DNA of 64,000 nt. It comes from Neolewinella antarctica (GTDB lineage: Bacteria; Bacteroidota; Bacteroidia; Chitinophagales; Saprospiraceae). Location of the stretch: positions 124,001 to 188,000 of the forward strand of contig NZ_JAATJH010000003.1 of NCBI RefSeq assembly GCF_011927835.1, written 5' to 3'. This document shows, one piece after another, positions 1 through 10,150 of the stretch. Under the pieces are notes generated by a model. That model was not told where the DNA came from, ran no database searches, and was given only the letters and a program-made list of their open reading frames with translations. Position 1 is the stretch's first letter. The number at the start of each line of letters is the position of its first letter. Both the position numbers and the translations under genes were made by a program.

Positions 1-1019
<1,019 letters not shown>

Positions 1020-1184
1020 TTATTTTTTGTGCTTTGGGGGGAATGGCGTACCATCTCCATTAACGGACAACGCGGAGGGCGTAATCGGGTTGTTTCTGTG
1101 ACGGGGAAATGTTGGTAAGCGGCACTTTGAGTGCTTAGCGGCTCCGCTAGGTTGAGGTAATCGAGGTCGGTATAACCTTGGAGC

Positions 1185-2240
1185 TTACAGCGAATGCCCC
1201 GGAATCGGTACGTACTTCAGCTCCACCCCCAGGTAAGTCCGCCAGTCGTCCGTAGCCGCCAGGCCACCGAAATAGGCTGCGTACCGTTCTTCCGCTACCC
1301 GTGCAAAGTAAGGCACGGGAGGGGTGGCCCCCGCCAGAAAGTCTTCCAACGACACACAAAGCCCCGCCCGGTAAAGTGCCTCCGCGATTTCAACCTGCTC
1401 CCGGTAGGGGCGCTGGCAGGGAACGGGCACGAAAGGCTTGCCCGCCCGCAAAACTTCGGCCGTTAAATTACTCCCGCACGCGGCCACGACAACGGACGCT
1501 TGCCGGAGGTACGGCGTAATGTCTTGGACGACACCCAAAGACCAATCCAGCAGCGCCGTTGCCATAGGACTAAAGTCTCCGATACCAATCAACGGTCTTT
1601 CCGGAAAAATTCTTTGCACCCGCGCCAGCGCCCCTTCTAGTTCCTCCGCCGCACCGAAACCGCGCACGAACAGAATGGCGTCCGCCGGCAAGTTCGGCTC
1701 TTCAGCTAATTGTGAAGGCTTAGTGGGTGAGGGTTTAAAACCTATATAAACTGTCTTCTTACGTACCCAGTCCGGCGTACTTTCCGACTCCAGCGCCTCC
1801 GGAAAGTAAGCGATCAACCCCATTGCTCCCCGAAAAGCTTCCTCGTGCGCCACGTCCCGTCGGTCGCCGAACAGGCGCACGTAGAGGTAGGGTACGGAGC
1901 TGGCGCGCAGCAGCGCGGCCACCTCCACGCTGATGTCGACGATGACTAACTCAACGTCTAGCTCCTCCACCGTTTGCAGGATTTGCAGTGAGCGTTGGCG
2001 GACTTTGTCTACCCCAACGGGCGAATAGTGGAGGTAATTCGGGAGTGTGATCAGGTGGTGCTCCCGGAGCGCGTGGTCGAACTCTTCGTCGGGAATCCGG
2101 ATAACGGGGTTGGCGTAGCGAAAATCAAAATCGCGGGAAGAAAAAACGGGTATTCCGTTGGGAACAACCGAAGCGGCAAAATCGGCGTAGCGACAGTGCC
2201 CACTACCGTAGTAATGTGCGTAATAGGCGAGTGTGGCCAT
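1185..2240 (-). CDS. GT28/MurG-like glycosyltransferase
   Basis: A 351-residue protein resembling the GT-B fold of nucleotide-sugar glycosyltransferases of the GT28/MurG type. The N-terminus (LAYYAHYYGSGH) has the Gly/His-containing loop typical of the acceptor domain. The C-terminal half has VVAACGSNLTAEVLRAGKPF near residues 268-287, corresponding to the donor-binding GSN/GG...E loop of this family, followed by PYREQVEIAEAL. Its ATG at 2240-2238 overlaps the stop codon of the upstream glycosyltransferase by one base (TGATG), so the two are very probably co-translated. The substrate cannot be read from sequence. Family assignment is moderately sure and specificity is unknown. Confidence 0.75.
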   Translation of the reverse strand: MATLAYYAHYYGSGHCRYADFAASVVPNGIPVFSSRDFDFRYANPVIRIPDEEFDHALREHHLITLPNYLHYSPVGVDKVRQRSLQILQTVEELDVELVIVDISVEVAALLRASSVPYLYVRLFGDRRDVAHEEAFRGAMGLIAYFPEALESESTPDWVRKKTVYIGFKPSPTKPSQLAEEPNLPADAILFVRGFGAAEELEGALARVQRIFPERPLIGIGDFSPMATALLDWSLGVVQDITPYLRQASVVVAACGSNLTAEVLRAGKPFVPVPCQRPYREQVEIAEALYRAGLCVSLEDFLAGATPPVPYFARVAEERYAAYFGGLAATDDWRTYLGVELKYVPIPGHSL

Positions 2241-3319
2241 CAGCTATGGATATTTTCCCGGGCTAAAGCACTATCGTAAAGCGCCTCGTATTTGTCTACC
2301 ATCGCCGTGATGGAACAATGCTCGATCGCGTAAGCACGGCATTTCGTCCGGTCTATCTTTTTTACGGAACTGAGGGCTGCGCGGAGCCCATCCACATCTC
2401 CGACGTCCACCAGGATTCCGACTTCGCTACTAAGAATTTCCGGTGCCGCACCCGCGGCGTAAGCGATTACCGGCGTCCCGGAGGCCAGTGCCTCGGCGAG
2501 CGTTAGGCCGTAGGGTTCGGCGTAAACACTGGTGAATAAGAAGGCGCGGGCGGAAGCGAGTTCCGGCGCGATCTCGGCGTGGGTGAGGTGGCCCAGGTAA
2601 GTGATATTTTCGTGGTGGAGGTAGGGCGCTACGGTCGCGTCAAAGTAGGCTTGGTCGTGGATGGGGCCGGCTAACCGCAGTTGGTCGCCAGTCATTAGGC
2701 AAGCCTGAATTGCATCGCCGGGCGCTTTATCGGGACAAATGCGGCCCATCCAGAAAACGTAATCTTCGGGCCGATCCACGGGGTGCCAATTATCGACCGG
2801 AATACCATTGTGGATGACGTGGTCTACTTGAGTAAATGCTTTCCAGTATTCCGCCTGGTGGGCGCTGACGCAGGTGATGGTTTGCTTGGGGTGGGGCAGG
2901 GCACGGAAGGCCAACTTGAAACGCGGACCGGTCGGCGCGTGAATGGTCGTGATGAACCGGCTACCGAGTTGCTCCCCGAGCAGAATCGGTAAGTGATGAA
3001 GGGTGTGGTTATGCACCACATCAAAATCGCCCGAGACTATGCTGGTCATAGCTCGGGCGTACTGCTCTTGATAAATGAATTCGGTTTGGCCCAACTGTTC
3101 GGAAGTCAGTTCACTAGCCGAGGTTGATTTAAGGATCTCCTCACGGCTGGGTAACGGCCAAACATTTAAGGTCGGATCAGAATCTGCGTGCGCGAACAGG
3201 CTAACCCGGTGCCCCCGTCCCCGCAACGCCCGTACGAGATGAAAAGTAATCATCTCCAGCCCACCCGCGAAGGGTTCGGCTATCGGGAAGTTGGCGTGGG
3301 TGAGGATGGCGATTTTCAT
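2240..3319 (-). CDS. Glycosyltransferase family 4
   Basis: A 359-residue GT-B glycosyltransferase, predicted cytoplasmic or membrane-associated. The N-terminus MKIAILTHANFPIAEPFAGG has the usual Gly-Gly loop, and FVVHNH-like and VIHNGIPVDNWHP segments mark the interdomain region. The donor-domain motif EPYGLTLAEALASGTPVIAY lies near residues 268-287 and contains the E-x7-E pair (Glu268...Glu276) of retaining GT4 enzymes. It is followed directly by the GT28-like gene with a one-base overlap, suggesting a two-gene unit for glycosylation of a common acceptor. No promoter motif was recognised upstream. The family call is firm, the substrate unknown. Confidence 0.87.
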   Translation of the reverse strand: MKIAILTHANFPIAEPFAGGLEMITFHLVRALRGRGHRVSLFAHADSDPTLNVWPLPSREEILKSTSASELTSEQLGQTEFIYQEQYARAMTSIVSGDFDVVHNHTLHHLPILLGEQLGSRFITTIHAPTGPRFKLAFRALPHPKQTITCVSAHQAEYWKAFTQVDHVIHNGIPVDNWHPVDRPEDYVFWMGRICPDKAPGDAIQACLMTGDQLRLAGPIHDQAYFDATVAPYLHHENITYLGHLTHAEIAPELASARAFLFTSVYAEPYGLTLAEALASGTPVIAYAAGAAPEILSSEVGILVDVGDVDGLRAALSSVKKIDRTKCRAYAIEHCSITAMVDKYEALYDSALARENIHS

Positions 3320-3390
3320 GAACGTGCGCTAAGTTTTTCCAGCGGAACAAGGGGCTGGTCATCTCCTAAAGCGCCGTTTCACGCGTGGGT

Positions 3391-3639
3391 TTAGTCTTCT
3401 ACTTCCAGCGCCGTGCCCTGGCTATCGTAATCGACCTCCATTTCTTCTCCGTTGTATTCGAAGTCGACTTCGTACCCGTCACCGTCGCGTTCCCAGTGAA
3501 CTTCGGTTGCGTTGGGGTAAGCGGTGTTGAAGGCGCTCATTACGGCGGCGGGGACGGCCGTGGCTTCGATGGAATCGTCCACGTCACCGCAGGCGGCAAG
3601 AGTGATGGCGAGGCAGCAGCAAAAGAAAAATTTACTCAT
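3391..3639 (-). CDS. Small PepSY-like lipoprotein
   Basis: An 82-residue protein with a lipoprotein signal peptide: MSKFFFCCCLAITLAACG, where Leu-Ala-Ala-Cys is a good lipobox with Cys17 as the lipidated residue. The mature part (AFNTAYPNATEVHWERDGDG followed by YEVDFEYNGEEMEVDYDSQG) matches the pattern of PepSY-like (DUF2874) domains common in Bacteroidota: a Pro-rich helix start, then alternating beta strands with W-x6-Y-x-V-x-F. It is very acidic (many Asp/Glu, short acidic C-terminus). The function of the family is uncertain; periplasmic ligand or protease modulation has been suggested. The gene stands alone on the minus strand. Confidence 0.8.
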   Translation of the reverse strand: MSKFFFCCCLAITLAACGDVDDSIEATAVPAAVMSAFNTAYPNATEVHWERDGDGYEVDFEYNGEEMEVDYDSQGTALEVED

Positions 3640-3842
3640 AGTTTAGGGTGTTTGTTAGCTAAACCGGGAAACGGGAGGGCTTGTGCGAGCGGGGTAGTGT
3701 TAAAGAATGGTCCGTCGTGCTGGCTCCGGCCCTACGTAGCTGCGTCTGACTTGGCGCTAACTAGTTGTAGCACCCAATCCACGTTAGGAATGGGCGCGGT
3801 CGCGGGTGCGGGGTAATTTCGGGAAGAGCGAGGCGGACCAGT

Positions 3843-4190
3843 CTACTGCCGTTCGCGGATGCGATAGCCGTTAAATCTCGTGGCGGCCTGCTGCTGCGCC
3901 GCCCAAACGGCAAACGGCGCACCGATCAGGGCCACCGAAAAAACGATCCAGCCAAGACGAAAAAGGATGATCAGGGGAATAGCCACGACGATGGCCACGA
4001 TTACAGGGGGCAGCAAGCTGGGCTTGGCAAACACGTCATTGGGGTGAATGGTCCGGCTCTCGTGACAGTGCTTACAGGTCACGCGGATGGCTTCGCCCTG
4101 CGCGCGCTCCAGCTCCACCCGGTCCGTCACGAACGTTTTGTAGCGGTTTTCTTCGTGGCAGGCGGGGCAGGTGTAGTGTTTGGTTGTCAT
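3843..4190 (-). CDS. Small zinc-ribbon membrane protein of unknown function
   Basis: A predicted protein of 115 residues from the ATG at 4190; an upstream ATG at 4217 would add nine residues (MMFTYLPQQ) that look non-native. Two CxxC knuckles, Cys8-Pro-Ala-Cys11 and Cys39-Lys-His-Cys42, suggest a small zinc ribbon at the N-terminus. A hydrophobic C-terminal half follows, with two likely membrane helices (about residues 60-77 and 79-99), and a basic tail. I do not recognise a named family. It is the last leftward gene before the DnaA-box cluster. Function unknown. Confidence 0.65.
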   Translation of the reverse strand: MTTKHYTCPACHEENRYKTFVTDRVELERAQGEAIRVTCKHCHESRTIHPNDVFAKPSLLPPVIVAIVVAIPLIILFRLGWIVFSVALIGAPFAVWAAQQQAATRFNGYRIRERQ

Positions 4191-4289
4191 CTGTTGGGGG
4201 AGGTAGGTAAACATCAATCGAGTACGGCAGGTAGTGGAATCGCTCCCTTCAAAGAAAGGGTTTATTTCTTTCCACGCACCTTCTTATTT

Positions 4290-4497
4290 GTGTGGAAAAC
4301 GTTTTCCACGTCCACAGTAACGCTCAAATATCAGTGAATACCGGGGTTTCGCCGATCTATACTTGAGGTTCTCCACACCCTAATAATACTTATTAACATC
4401 TGTGTGCATATTGTCCACAGTGTGGATAACTTAGCAATTGTTGTTAATTAGCTGATTAATAGTAAGTTGTAATTTTTACTCCACACGTTGTGGAAAA
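4290..4497. promoter_or_regulatory. DnaA-box cluster in AT-rich DNA: candidate oriC or DnaA-regulated nrd control region
   Basis: One perfect DnaA box (TTATCCACA, minus strand) lies at 4421-4429. One-mismatch boxes lie at 4291-4299 (TTTTCCACA, minus), 4369-4377 (TTCTCCACA, plus), 4403-4411 (ATATGCACA, minus), 4411-4419 (TTGTCCACA, plus) and 4489-4497 (TTTTCCACA, minus), with weaker ones at 4302-4310 and 4477-4485. Several form inverted pairs: an 18-bp perfect palindrome at 4292-4309, TCCACA-g-TGTGGA at 4414-4426, and TCCACA-cgt-TGTGGA at 4480-4494. The stretch 4381-4480 is conspicuously AT-rich compared with its neighbours, as in a DNA unwinding element. Genes diverge from this point (minus to the left, nrdB to the right). 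In E. coli, nrdAB is also controlled by DnaA boxes, so both readings are open. Confidence 0.7.
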
Positions 4498-4837
4498 CTA
4501 AACTGTTCTCGCGCCATTAGAGCACTTACCTTAGCCACTGCACGGAAGAAAACAACAATTCTTTAGTTGATGAACCCCGCGCCAATTTGTTGATACCACT
4601 TAGGCTAGGGCGGGATCTCTTCGGAGGTGCCGCCTTAGTAAGCCTGGGGCACGCGGGCGGCAACGCCTTGTTAACCAGACTTCAGAAAATTACACACGCC
4701 GTTAGCTTGTTTTTCTCGTCTTCCACTGGCTCTCGTAGCTACGAACCGAGCGGACCCTCTACGACTTTTCCGAGCCTTTTCCGGTTGATCAGCAACTGTA
4801 TCTACCCTTTCTTTTACTCTCCTTAATCTAAGATATT
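4498..4837 (+). other. nrdB upstream/leader region, nothing recognised
   Basis: About 340 bases between the DnaA-box cluster and the nrdB start. No open frame that looks coding, no clear TAnnTTTG element and no NrdR-box pair was recognised. A GC-rich stretch around 4605-4670 may fold, but I could not match it to a known riboswitch. The nrdB promoter presumably lies here. Confidence 0.4.
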
Positions 4838-5815
4838 ATGAACGCAAAATTAGAACCCATCCTGGCCGAAAACGACGGCCGCTTCGTCCTCTTCCCCATT
4901 GAGCACGACGACATCTGGAAGTACTACAAGGACAACGAAGCCTGCTTCTGGACCGCCGAAGAAGTCGACCTCAGCGCCGACCTTAACGACTGGAACAATA
5001 AACTCAACGACAACGAGCGCCACTTCATCAAGCACGTCCTGGCCTTTTTCGCCGCCTCCGACGGCATCGTGAACGAGAACCTCGCCGAGAATTTCGTCGC
5101 CGAAGTCCAGTACACCGAAGCCAAATTCTTCTACGGCTTCCAGATCATGATGGAGAATATCCACAGCGAGACTTATTCGCTCTTGATCGATACTTACATC
5201 AGCGACCCGAAAGAAAAAGACTACTTGTTCAACGCCATCGAAACGATGCCCTGCGTCCATAAGAAAGCCAACTGGGCCCTTCGCTGGATCGACAACGGCA
5301 CCTTCGCCGAGCGCATCGTCGCCTTTGCAGCAGTAGAGGGTATCTTCTTCTCCGGTAGTTTCTGTTCCATCTTCTGGCTCAAGAAGCGTGGCCTGATGCC
5401 CGGACTTACCTTCTCCAACGAGCTCATCAGCCGCGACGAAGGCATGCACTGCGATTTCGCCTGCATGATCTACAACAACCACATCGTCCACAAACTCGCC
5501 CCCGGCGTCGTAACCGGTATCATTAAGGATGCCGTTGAGATCGAGAAGGAATTCGTCAGCGATTCACTGCCCGTCAACCTAATCGGCATGAACTCCGACA
5601 TGATGTGCCAGTACATCGAATTCGTCGCCGACCGCCTGCTCGTCGAGCTGGGCCAGGAGAAAGAATGGAACGTCGAAAACCCATTCCCTTGGATGGATAT
5701 GATCAACCTCCAGGGTAAGACCAACTTCTTTGAGAAGCGGGTGGGAGAGTACCAGAAGGCTGGGGTTACTGCTGATCAATCTAAGCAGATGTTTAGCTTG
5801 GATGAGGACTTCTAG
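4838..5815 (+). CDS. nrdB: Ribonucleoside-diphosphate reductase beta subunit (class Ia R2)
   Basis: A 325-residue small subunit of aerobic ribonucleotide reductase. It houses the di-iron centre and stable tyrosyl radical used by NrdA to make deoxyribonucleotides. The expected metal ligands are visible: Asp44 (EEVDL), Glu106 and His109 (ENIH), Glu167 (AVEGIFF), Glu201 and His204 (RDEGMH). The radical tyrosine is Tyr113 (HSETY), so this is a standard R2 rather than a radical-less variant. ATG at 4838 gives the normal N-terminus. nrdA follows on the same strand after 158 bases that contain a nested inverted repeat. The gene order B-A is inverted relative to E. coli. Upstream DnaA boxes suggest coupling to the replication cycle. 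Confidence 0.97.
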   Translation: MNAKLEPILAENDGRFVLFPIEHDDIWKYYKDNEACFWTAEEVDLSADLNDWNNKLNDNERHFIKHVLAFFAASDGIVNENLAENFVAEVQYTEAKFFYGFQIMMENIHSETYSLLIDTYISDPKEKDYLFNAIETMPCVHKKANWALRWIDNGTFAERIVAFAAVEGIFFSGSFCSIFWLKKRGLMPGLTFSNELISRDEGMHCDFACMIYNNHIVHKLAPGVVTGIIKDAVEIEKEFVSDSLPVNLIGMNSDMMCQYIEFVADRLLVELGQEKEWNVENPFPWMDMINLQGKTNFFEKRVGEYQKAGVTADQSKQMFSLDEDF

Positions 5816-5839
5816 TCAGTAATCATCAATCACAAACGA

Positions 5840-5941
5840 GGGGAAGCATCCCCTCGCAACAAAAGACGACCCTCCGGGCCTTGATGTGAAGGCTTTCTTA
5901 GGCCCGGAGGGTCGTCTACCGTAGCGTGGGGATGCTTCCCC
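5840..5941. repeat. Nested inverted repeat between nrdB and nrdA
   Basis: Two perfect inverted pairs are nested. The outer arms GGGGAAGCATCCCC (5840-5853) and GGGGATGCTTCCCC (5928-5941) are exact reverse complements. The inner arms are 17 bp (5864-5880 and 5901-5917, core CGACCCTCCGGGCC). The transcript could fold into a long cruciform-like hairpin just after the nrdB stop. There is no T-tract, so it is not a classic terminator. It may be an RNA-stabilising or attenuating element between nrdB and nrdA, or a dispersed extragenic palindrome. Confidence 0.85.
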
Positions 5942-5973
5942 ACGTTTTCGTTTATTAAAATATTAGCATACGG

Positions 5974-8568
5974 ATGAAAGTATTAAAACGCAACGGCTAC
6001 GCCCAGGAGGTATCCTTCGACAAAATAACCGCCCGCATAAAAAAACTATGCTACGGCCTAGATGAAAACTTCATCGATCACATCAACGTCAGCAAAAAAG
6101 TCATTCAAGGCTTGTACGACGGCGTAACAACCGTAGAACTAGACAACCTAGCCGCCGAAACAGCCGCCAGCATGAGCACCGTCCACCCGGACTACGCCCA
6201 ACTAGCCGCCCGCATCGCCATCTCCAACCTGCACAAGGAAACCGACAAGTCGTTTTCCGCCACGATGGAAGGCCTGTTCAACTACGTCGACCCGAAAACC
6301 GGTGAAGCCGCTGGTCTGATCGGTGAAGACACGATGGAGGTCATCAACGCCAATAAGTCCCGTCTCGACGCCGCGATCATCTACGACCGCGATTTCGAAT
6401 TCGACTACTTCGGCTACAAGACCCTCGAACGGTCGTACTTGCTAAGAATGGACGGTTCCGTCGTCGAACGCCCACAGCAAATGCTGATGCGCGTCGCCGT
6501 CGGTATTCACCACGAGGATATTGACAGTGCTATCGAGACGTACCAACTGATGAGCGAAAAGTGGTTCATCCACGCTACGCCGACGCTTTTCAACTCGGGC
6601 ACGCCGAAGCCTCAGATGAGCTCCTGCTTCCTGCTCAGCATGACGGACGACTCCATCGAAGGCATTTTCGAAACCCTCCGCCGCTGCGCCCGCATCAGCC
6701 AGGCCGCCGGTGGCATTGGTCTAAGTATCCACAACGTCCGCGCGACGGGTTCTTACATCAAAGGCACGGGTGGCACGTCCAACGGTATCGTCCCGATGCT
6801 GAAGGTGTTTAACGACACGGCCCGCTACGTCGACCAGGGTGGTGGTAAGCGTAAAGGTGCGTTCGCCGTCTACCTCGAACCGTGGCACGCGGACATCTTT
6901 GATTTCCTCGACCTCAAGAAGAACCACGGTAAGGAAGAAATGCGCGCCCGCGATCTTTTCTACGCTTTGTGGATGAACGACCTGTTCATGCAGCGCGTCA
7001 AGGATGACGGCCAGTGGACGCTTTTCGACCCCAACGAAGCCCCCGGCTTGTTTGACGCTTACGGTGGCGAGTTTGAAGCACTGTACCACCAGTACGAAGC
7101 CGAAGGAAAAGGTCGCAAAACGATCAAGGCCCAGGACCTCTGGTTCGCCATCCTCGACAGCCAGATCGAAACCGGCACGCCGTACATACTATATAAGGAC
7201 GCGGCCAACAAGAAATCCAACCAGCAAAACCTCGGTACGATTCGCTCCTCCAACCTCTGTACGGAGATCATGGAGTACACCAGCCCCGACGAGGTGGCCG
7301 TCTGTAACCTCGCCAGCCTCGCGCTGCCGAAGTACGTCAAGGAAGACAAGACCTTTGATTTTGACCGCCTCATCGAGGTGACCCGCGTCGTGACGCGCAA
7401 CCTCAATAAGGTCATCGACCGGAATTACTACCCCATCGAGGAAGCCCGGAACTCTAACATGCGCCACCGTCCGATCGGTGTAGGAGTGCAGGGATTGGCC
7501 GACGCTTTCATCATGATGCGGATGCCGTTCGACTCACCCGAGGCGCGGCAGATGAACAAGGACATTTTTGAGGCGATCTACTTTGCCGCCTGTACGGAAT
7601 CCATTGCGATTGCCAAGCGGGAAGGGCATTACCAGTCCTACCCGGGTTCGCCAACGAGCGAGGGTAAACTTCAGTACGACCTCTGGGGCGTTACGCCATC
7701 GGAGAATTACGATTGGGCCGGTCTCAAAGAAGATCTCGCAGAGCACGGAATGCGTAACTCGCTCCTCGTCGCGCCGATGCCGACGGCTTCCACCAGCCAG
7801 ATTCTCGGTAACAATGAGTGTTTCGAGGCGTACAGCTCCAACATGTACACCCGCCGTACGCTCTCCGGAGAGTTCGTCGTGGTCAACCAGCACTTGCTGC
7901 ACGATTTAATTGGTCTCGGTCTGTGGGACAACGCCATGCGCAACCGCCTGATGGCCAGCAACGGTTCCATCGCCGATTTCCAGGACGTACCACAGCACCT
8001 GCGCGATCTCTACAAAACGGTCTGGGAAATCAGCCAGAAAGTCGTCATCGACATGGCGGCCGACCGCGGTGCATTCATTTGCCAGAGCCAGTCGATGAAC
8101 CTCTTCGTGGAGAACGTCAACTTCTCCAAGCTGTCGAGCATGCACTTCTACGCTTGGTCGAAAGGCCTCAAAACGGGCATGTACTACCTCCGTACGAAAG
8201 CCGCCCGCGACGCCATTCAGTTTACCGTCGATAAGACGCAACTGGAGCAGCCAAAACTGCAACAGCAGAGTGAGGAAGGTGCCGGTCAGGTGGTGCAGGG
8301 TAAGCGTCGGCCAGGGGGCGCCCCGATCCCGATAGCTATCGGGACCGGAGTAGAAGCCGGGTCGGGTACGGAAGGAGCCGGAGTGGCTACGGCCACCGCC
8401 ATTGCTTCTGCCATCTCCCCGGCACCCGCGACTGCGCAAACTGCTACTGCGAATGCCGCTGCGAAAGCAGATGTTAAAGGGTTCGAAGAACTGAGCGCCG
8501 CTGACGTGAAGAATGTTGGTGATAGTTGTTCTTTGGACGATCCGGATTGTATTGCTTGCTCTGCTTAA
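5974..8568 (+). CDS. nrdA: Ribonucleoside-diphosphate reductase alpha subunit (class Ia R1)
   Basis: An 864-residue catalytic subunit that reduces ribonucleoside diphosphates with NrdB. Residues 1-90 form an ATP-cone (start [18 protein letters not shown]) for allosteric dATP/ATP control. The catalytic barrel has [13 protein letters not shown] (active-site Cys), NLCTEI (Asn, radical Cys, Glu) and [10 protein letters not shown] (second redox Cys), a [13 protein letters not shown] loop, and MYYLRTKAA with the Tyr-Tyr radical-transfer pair. The C-terminus ends in the thioredoxin-accessible redox pair Cys859-Ile-Ala-Cys862. Between barrel and tail is an unusually long Ala/Gly/Thr-rich linker (about residues 765-835), part of which (PIPIAIGTG) is encoded by a near-perfect palindromic element at 8327-8344. 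A strong terminator follows. Confidence 0.97.
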   Translation: MKVLKRNGYAQEVSFDKITARIKKLCYGLDENFIDHINVSKKVIQGLYDGVTTVELDNLAAETAASMSTVHPDYAQLAARIAISNLHKETDKSFSATMEGLFNYVDPKTGEAAGLIGEDTMEVINANKSRLDAAIIYDRDFEFDYFGYKTLERSYLLRMDGSVVERPQQMLMRVAVGIHHEDIDSAIETYQLMSEKWFIHATPTLFNSGTPKPQMSSCFLLSMTDDSIEGIFETLRRCARISQAAGGIGLSIHNVRATGSYIKGTGGTSNGIVPMLKVFNDTARYVDQGGGKRKGAFAVYLEPWHADIFDFLDLKKNHGKEEMRARDLFYALWMNDLFMQRVKDDGQWTLFDPNEAPGLFDAYGGEFEALYHQYEAEGKGRKTIKAQDLWFAILDSQIETGTPYILYKDAANKKSNQQNLGTIRSSNLCTEIMEYTSPDEVAVCNLASLALPKYVKEDKTFDFDRLIEVTRVVTRNLNKVIDRNYYPIEEARNSNMRHRPIGVGVQGLADAFIMMRMPFDSPEARQMNKDIFEAIYFAACTESIAIAKREGHYQSYPGSPTSEGKLQYDLWGVTPSENYDWAGLKEDLAEHGMRNSLLVAPMPTASTSQILGNNECFEAYSSNMYTRRTLSGEFVVVNQHLLHDLIGLGLWDNAMRNRLMASNGSIADFQDVPQHLRDLYKTVWEISQKVVIDMAADRGAFICQSQSMNLFVENVNFSKLSSMHFYAWSKGLKTGMYYLRTKAARDAIQFTVDKTQLEQPKLQQQSEEGAGQVVQGKRRPGGAPIPIAIGTGVEAGSGTEGAGVATATAIASAISPAPATAQTATANAAAKADVKGFEELSAADVKNVGDSCSLDDPDCIACSA
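8327..8344. repeat. Perfect 18-bp palindrome inside nrdA
   Basis: TCCCGATAGCTATCGGGA is fully self-complementary and lies in frame within the nrdA linker, encoding Pro-Ile-Ala-Ile-Gly. A similar but degenerate copy (CCCGATAGCTATTAGG) lies at 63607-63622, and a related TCCCGACTTAGTCGGGA palindrome at 50183-50199, both intergenic. This suggests a dispersed palindromic repeat that can also insert into coding sequence. Confidence 0.8.
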
Positions 8569-8592
8569 GCGAAGCAAAACTCTTGGGACAAT

Positions 8593-8630
8593 AACTGCCC
8601 CCTCCGACGTGCGTTGGAGGGGGCAGTTTT
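8593..8630 (+). terminator. Rho-independent terminator after nrdA
   Basis: A 17-bp stem (left arm 8593-8609, right arm 8612-8628, one G-T wobble) with core CTGCCCCCTCC/GGAGGGGGCAG ends in TTTT at 8627-8630. It is 25 bases past the nrdA stop, so it closes the nrdB-nrdA unit. The stem could also act on transcripts from the opposite strand. Confidence 0.85.
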
Positions 8631-8845
8631 GTTAGTGACCGCGGCATCGGCCACCACGGAATTCGCAAATATTTACTAGCCATTACCTGACGTTACTATT
8701 TCCGTTACCATAGGAAATGTAGACAACGCCGCAGGGAGGACTAGGGTGCTAACTCTCGAGTAGTGTTGGGCACAACTGTCACAGCACGAATTAAGCAACG
8801 CATTCGTTTTTCACCTGGCTGTTTTGCTTACTGGAGGCTCAACAT

Positions 8846-10150
8846 CTACGCGTCCATTTCAGTGGACGGTGAAAGGACTTTAGCGGTGGTCACCTGATGG
8901 ATCGTTGGGGTATCAGGTTGTTGTTGGCCGTTGTTAACGTCCGAAATGTTGGTAAGGAAAGTAGAGAGAATGGCTTGCTTGTCGAGATGATCAGCGGCGA
9001 ACGCGGTAGCCCCCGCAATATTACCGTCCAGATCACCGGTGAGGATCGCATCGATTTTGTCCTGCAGCAACGCCTGGTTTTCCGCAGGAACGAGGGTGCC
9101 CAGATCGTTTTCCGACACGACATCGTGGAGTGTAGTACCAGCATCCGCAGTGACCAGCGCGTGGCCACCGACCGCGAGGATGTTGGTCAGTTTGGACGGC
9201 ATGACCAGGTCGGCGGCCGCTTTTTTCTGTAGCACGAGGTGCACGTCGGCCGAAGCAAGCATTTCGGACAGGCGGTCGAGGGGCTGGAGCGGTAAGAACC
9301 TTACGTTAGTGAGGTCGAGCGATTCTTTAAGCTCCATCAAGGTCTCTTTGGAAACACCCTCCCCGACGATGATGAAGTGCAGCCCTTTCCGGTCGCGTAG
9401 GTTATTGGCAATGTGGAGAACAACTTCCAGCCCCTGCTTTTTTCCCAGATTGCCGGAATACAGGACCAGCTTATCAGCCGGCAGTATGCCCCACTCTTCC
9501 CGCATGGAATCTTCCTTGCTGACGGGGTAGATCATCTTACTGTCCACCCAGTTGGGGAACATAATCGTTTCCAGGGGGTCACTAAATTTTTCCTGCAGTT
9601 TTGCCTCCATGCCTTTGCTGATGGTGGAGACACGCGTAAAGCGTTTCAACAACCATTTTTCGGAGCGTTCCAGGACGGAGAGCAACCATTTACTCTCAAT
9701 AATTTTAAGGTCGCGCGCCGCGTCTACCTGTAGGTCTTGAATGTGATTAATGACCGTAGTGCCCCAGAACCACTTGTGGGGTAGGGCCATGAAGCCCAGA
9801 TGGAAAGGTGGGCTCACGCAGATAATGGCGTCGTAGCTAAGGAAATATCGGGGGATCCAGTACCAGAGGGAGCTCAGCAGAAAGCTAACCTCGTGGAGAA
9901 TCCGCTTGACGCCGTTGATTTTGCGGGGGACGTACAGCGGACAACGCAGTACGGTCACGTCATCAATAGTTTCCTTTTTCCAGGTGTTGGCGTAGCCTTT
10001 TTTAACCTTCCACTGCGGGTAATACGGCGGCGCCGTAATCACTTCTACCTGATGGCCCTGCTTGGCGAAGTGCTTAGCCATTTCTCCCGTGTACTTTCCA
10101 ATTCCGGTAAGTTCGGGCGCGTAGTTGATGCCGTAGATGAGTAATTTCAT
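8846..10150 (-). CDS. WcaI-like GT4 glycosyltransferase
   Basis: From the ATG at 10150 the product is 434 residues and begins MKLLIYGINYAPELTGIGKY, the characteristic N-terminus of colanic-acid WcaI-type glycosyltransferases. An upstream ATG at 10186 would add 12 residues without homology. Further family features are PPYYPQW near residue 43, ICVSPPFHLG in the acceptor domain, MFPNWVD at the hinge, and a donor domain with LVLYSGNLGKKQGLE and AADLVMPSKLTNILAVGG. It probably adds a sugar to a lipid-linked EPS repeat unit at the cytoplasmic face. It is transcribed divergently from the wza/wzc genes, with which it shares a 480-bp intergenic region. The specific donor is not determinable here. Confidence 0.85.
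   Translation of the reverse strand: MKLLIYGINYAPELTGIGKYTGEMAKHFAKQGHQVEVITAPPYYPQWKVKKGYANTWKKETIDDVTVLRCPLYVPRKINGVKRILHEVSFLLSSLWYWIPRYFLSYDAIICVSPPFHLGFMALPHKWFWGTTVINHIQDLQVDAARDLKIIESKWLLSVLERSEKWLLKRFTRVSTISKGMEAKLQEKFSDPLETIMFPNWVDSKMIYPVSKEDSMREEWGILPADKLVLYSGNLGKKQGLEVVLHIANNLRDRKGLHFIIVGEGVSKETLMELKESLDLTNVRFLPLQPLDRLSEMLASADVHLVLQKKAAADLVMPSKLTNILAVGGHALVTADAGTTLHDVVSENDLGTLVPAENQALLQDKIDAILTGDLDGNIAGATAFAADHLDKQAILSTFLTNISDVNNGQQQPDTPTIHQVTTAKVLSPSTEMDA

Noticed and set aside
4600-4680. Possible cobalamin or other riboswitch in the nrdB leader
   Set aside because: GC-rich with potential stems, but the conserved B12-box and other core elements could not be found; class Ia enzymes also do not need B12.
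4850-5491. Minus-strand frame of 213 codons over nrdB
   Set aside because: Fully antisense to nrdB, Val/Asp/Glu-rich mirror composition, no recognisable domain.
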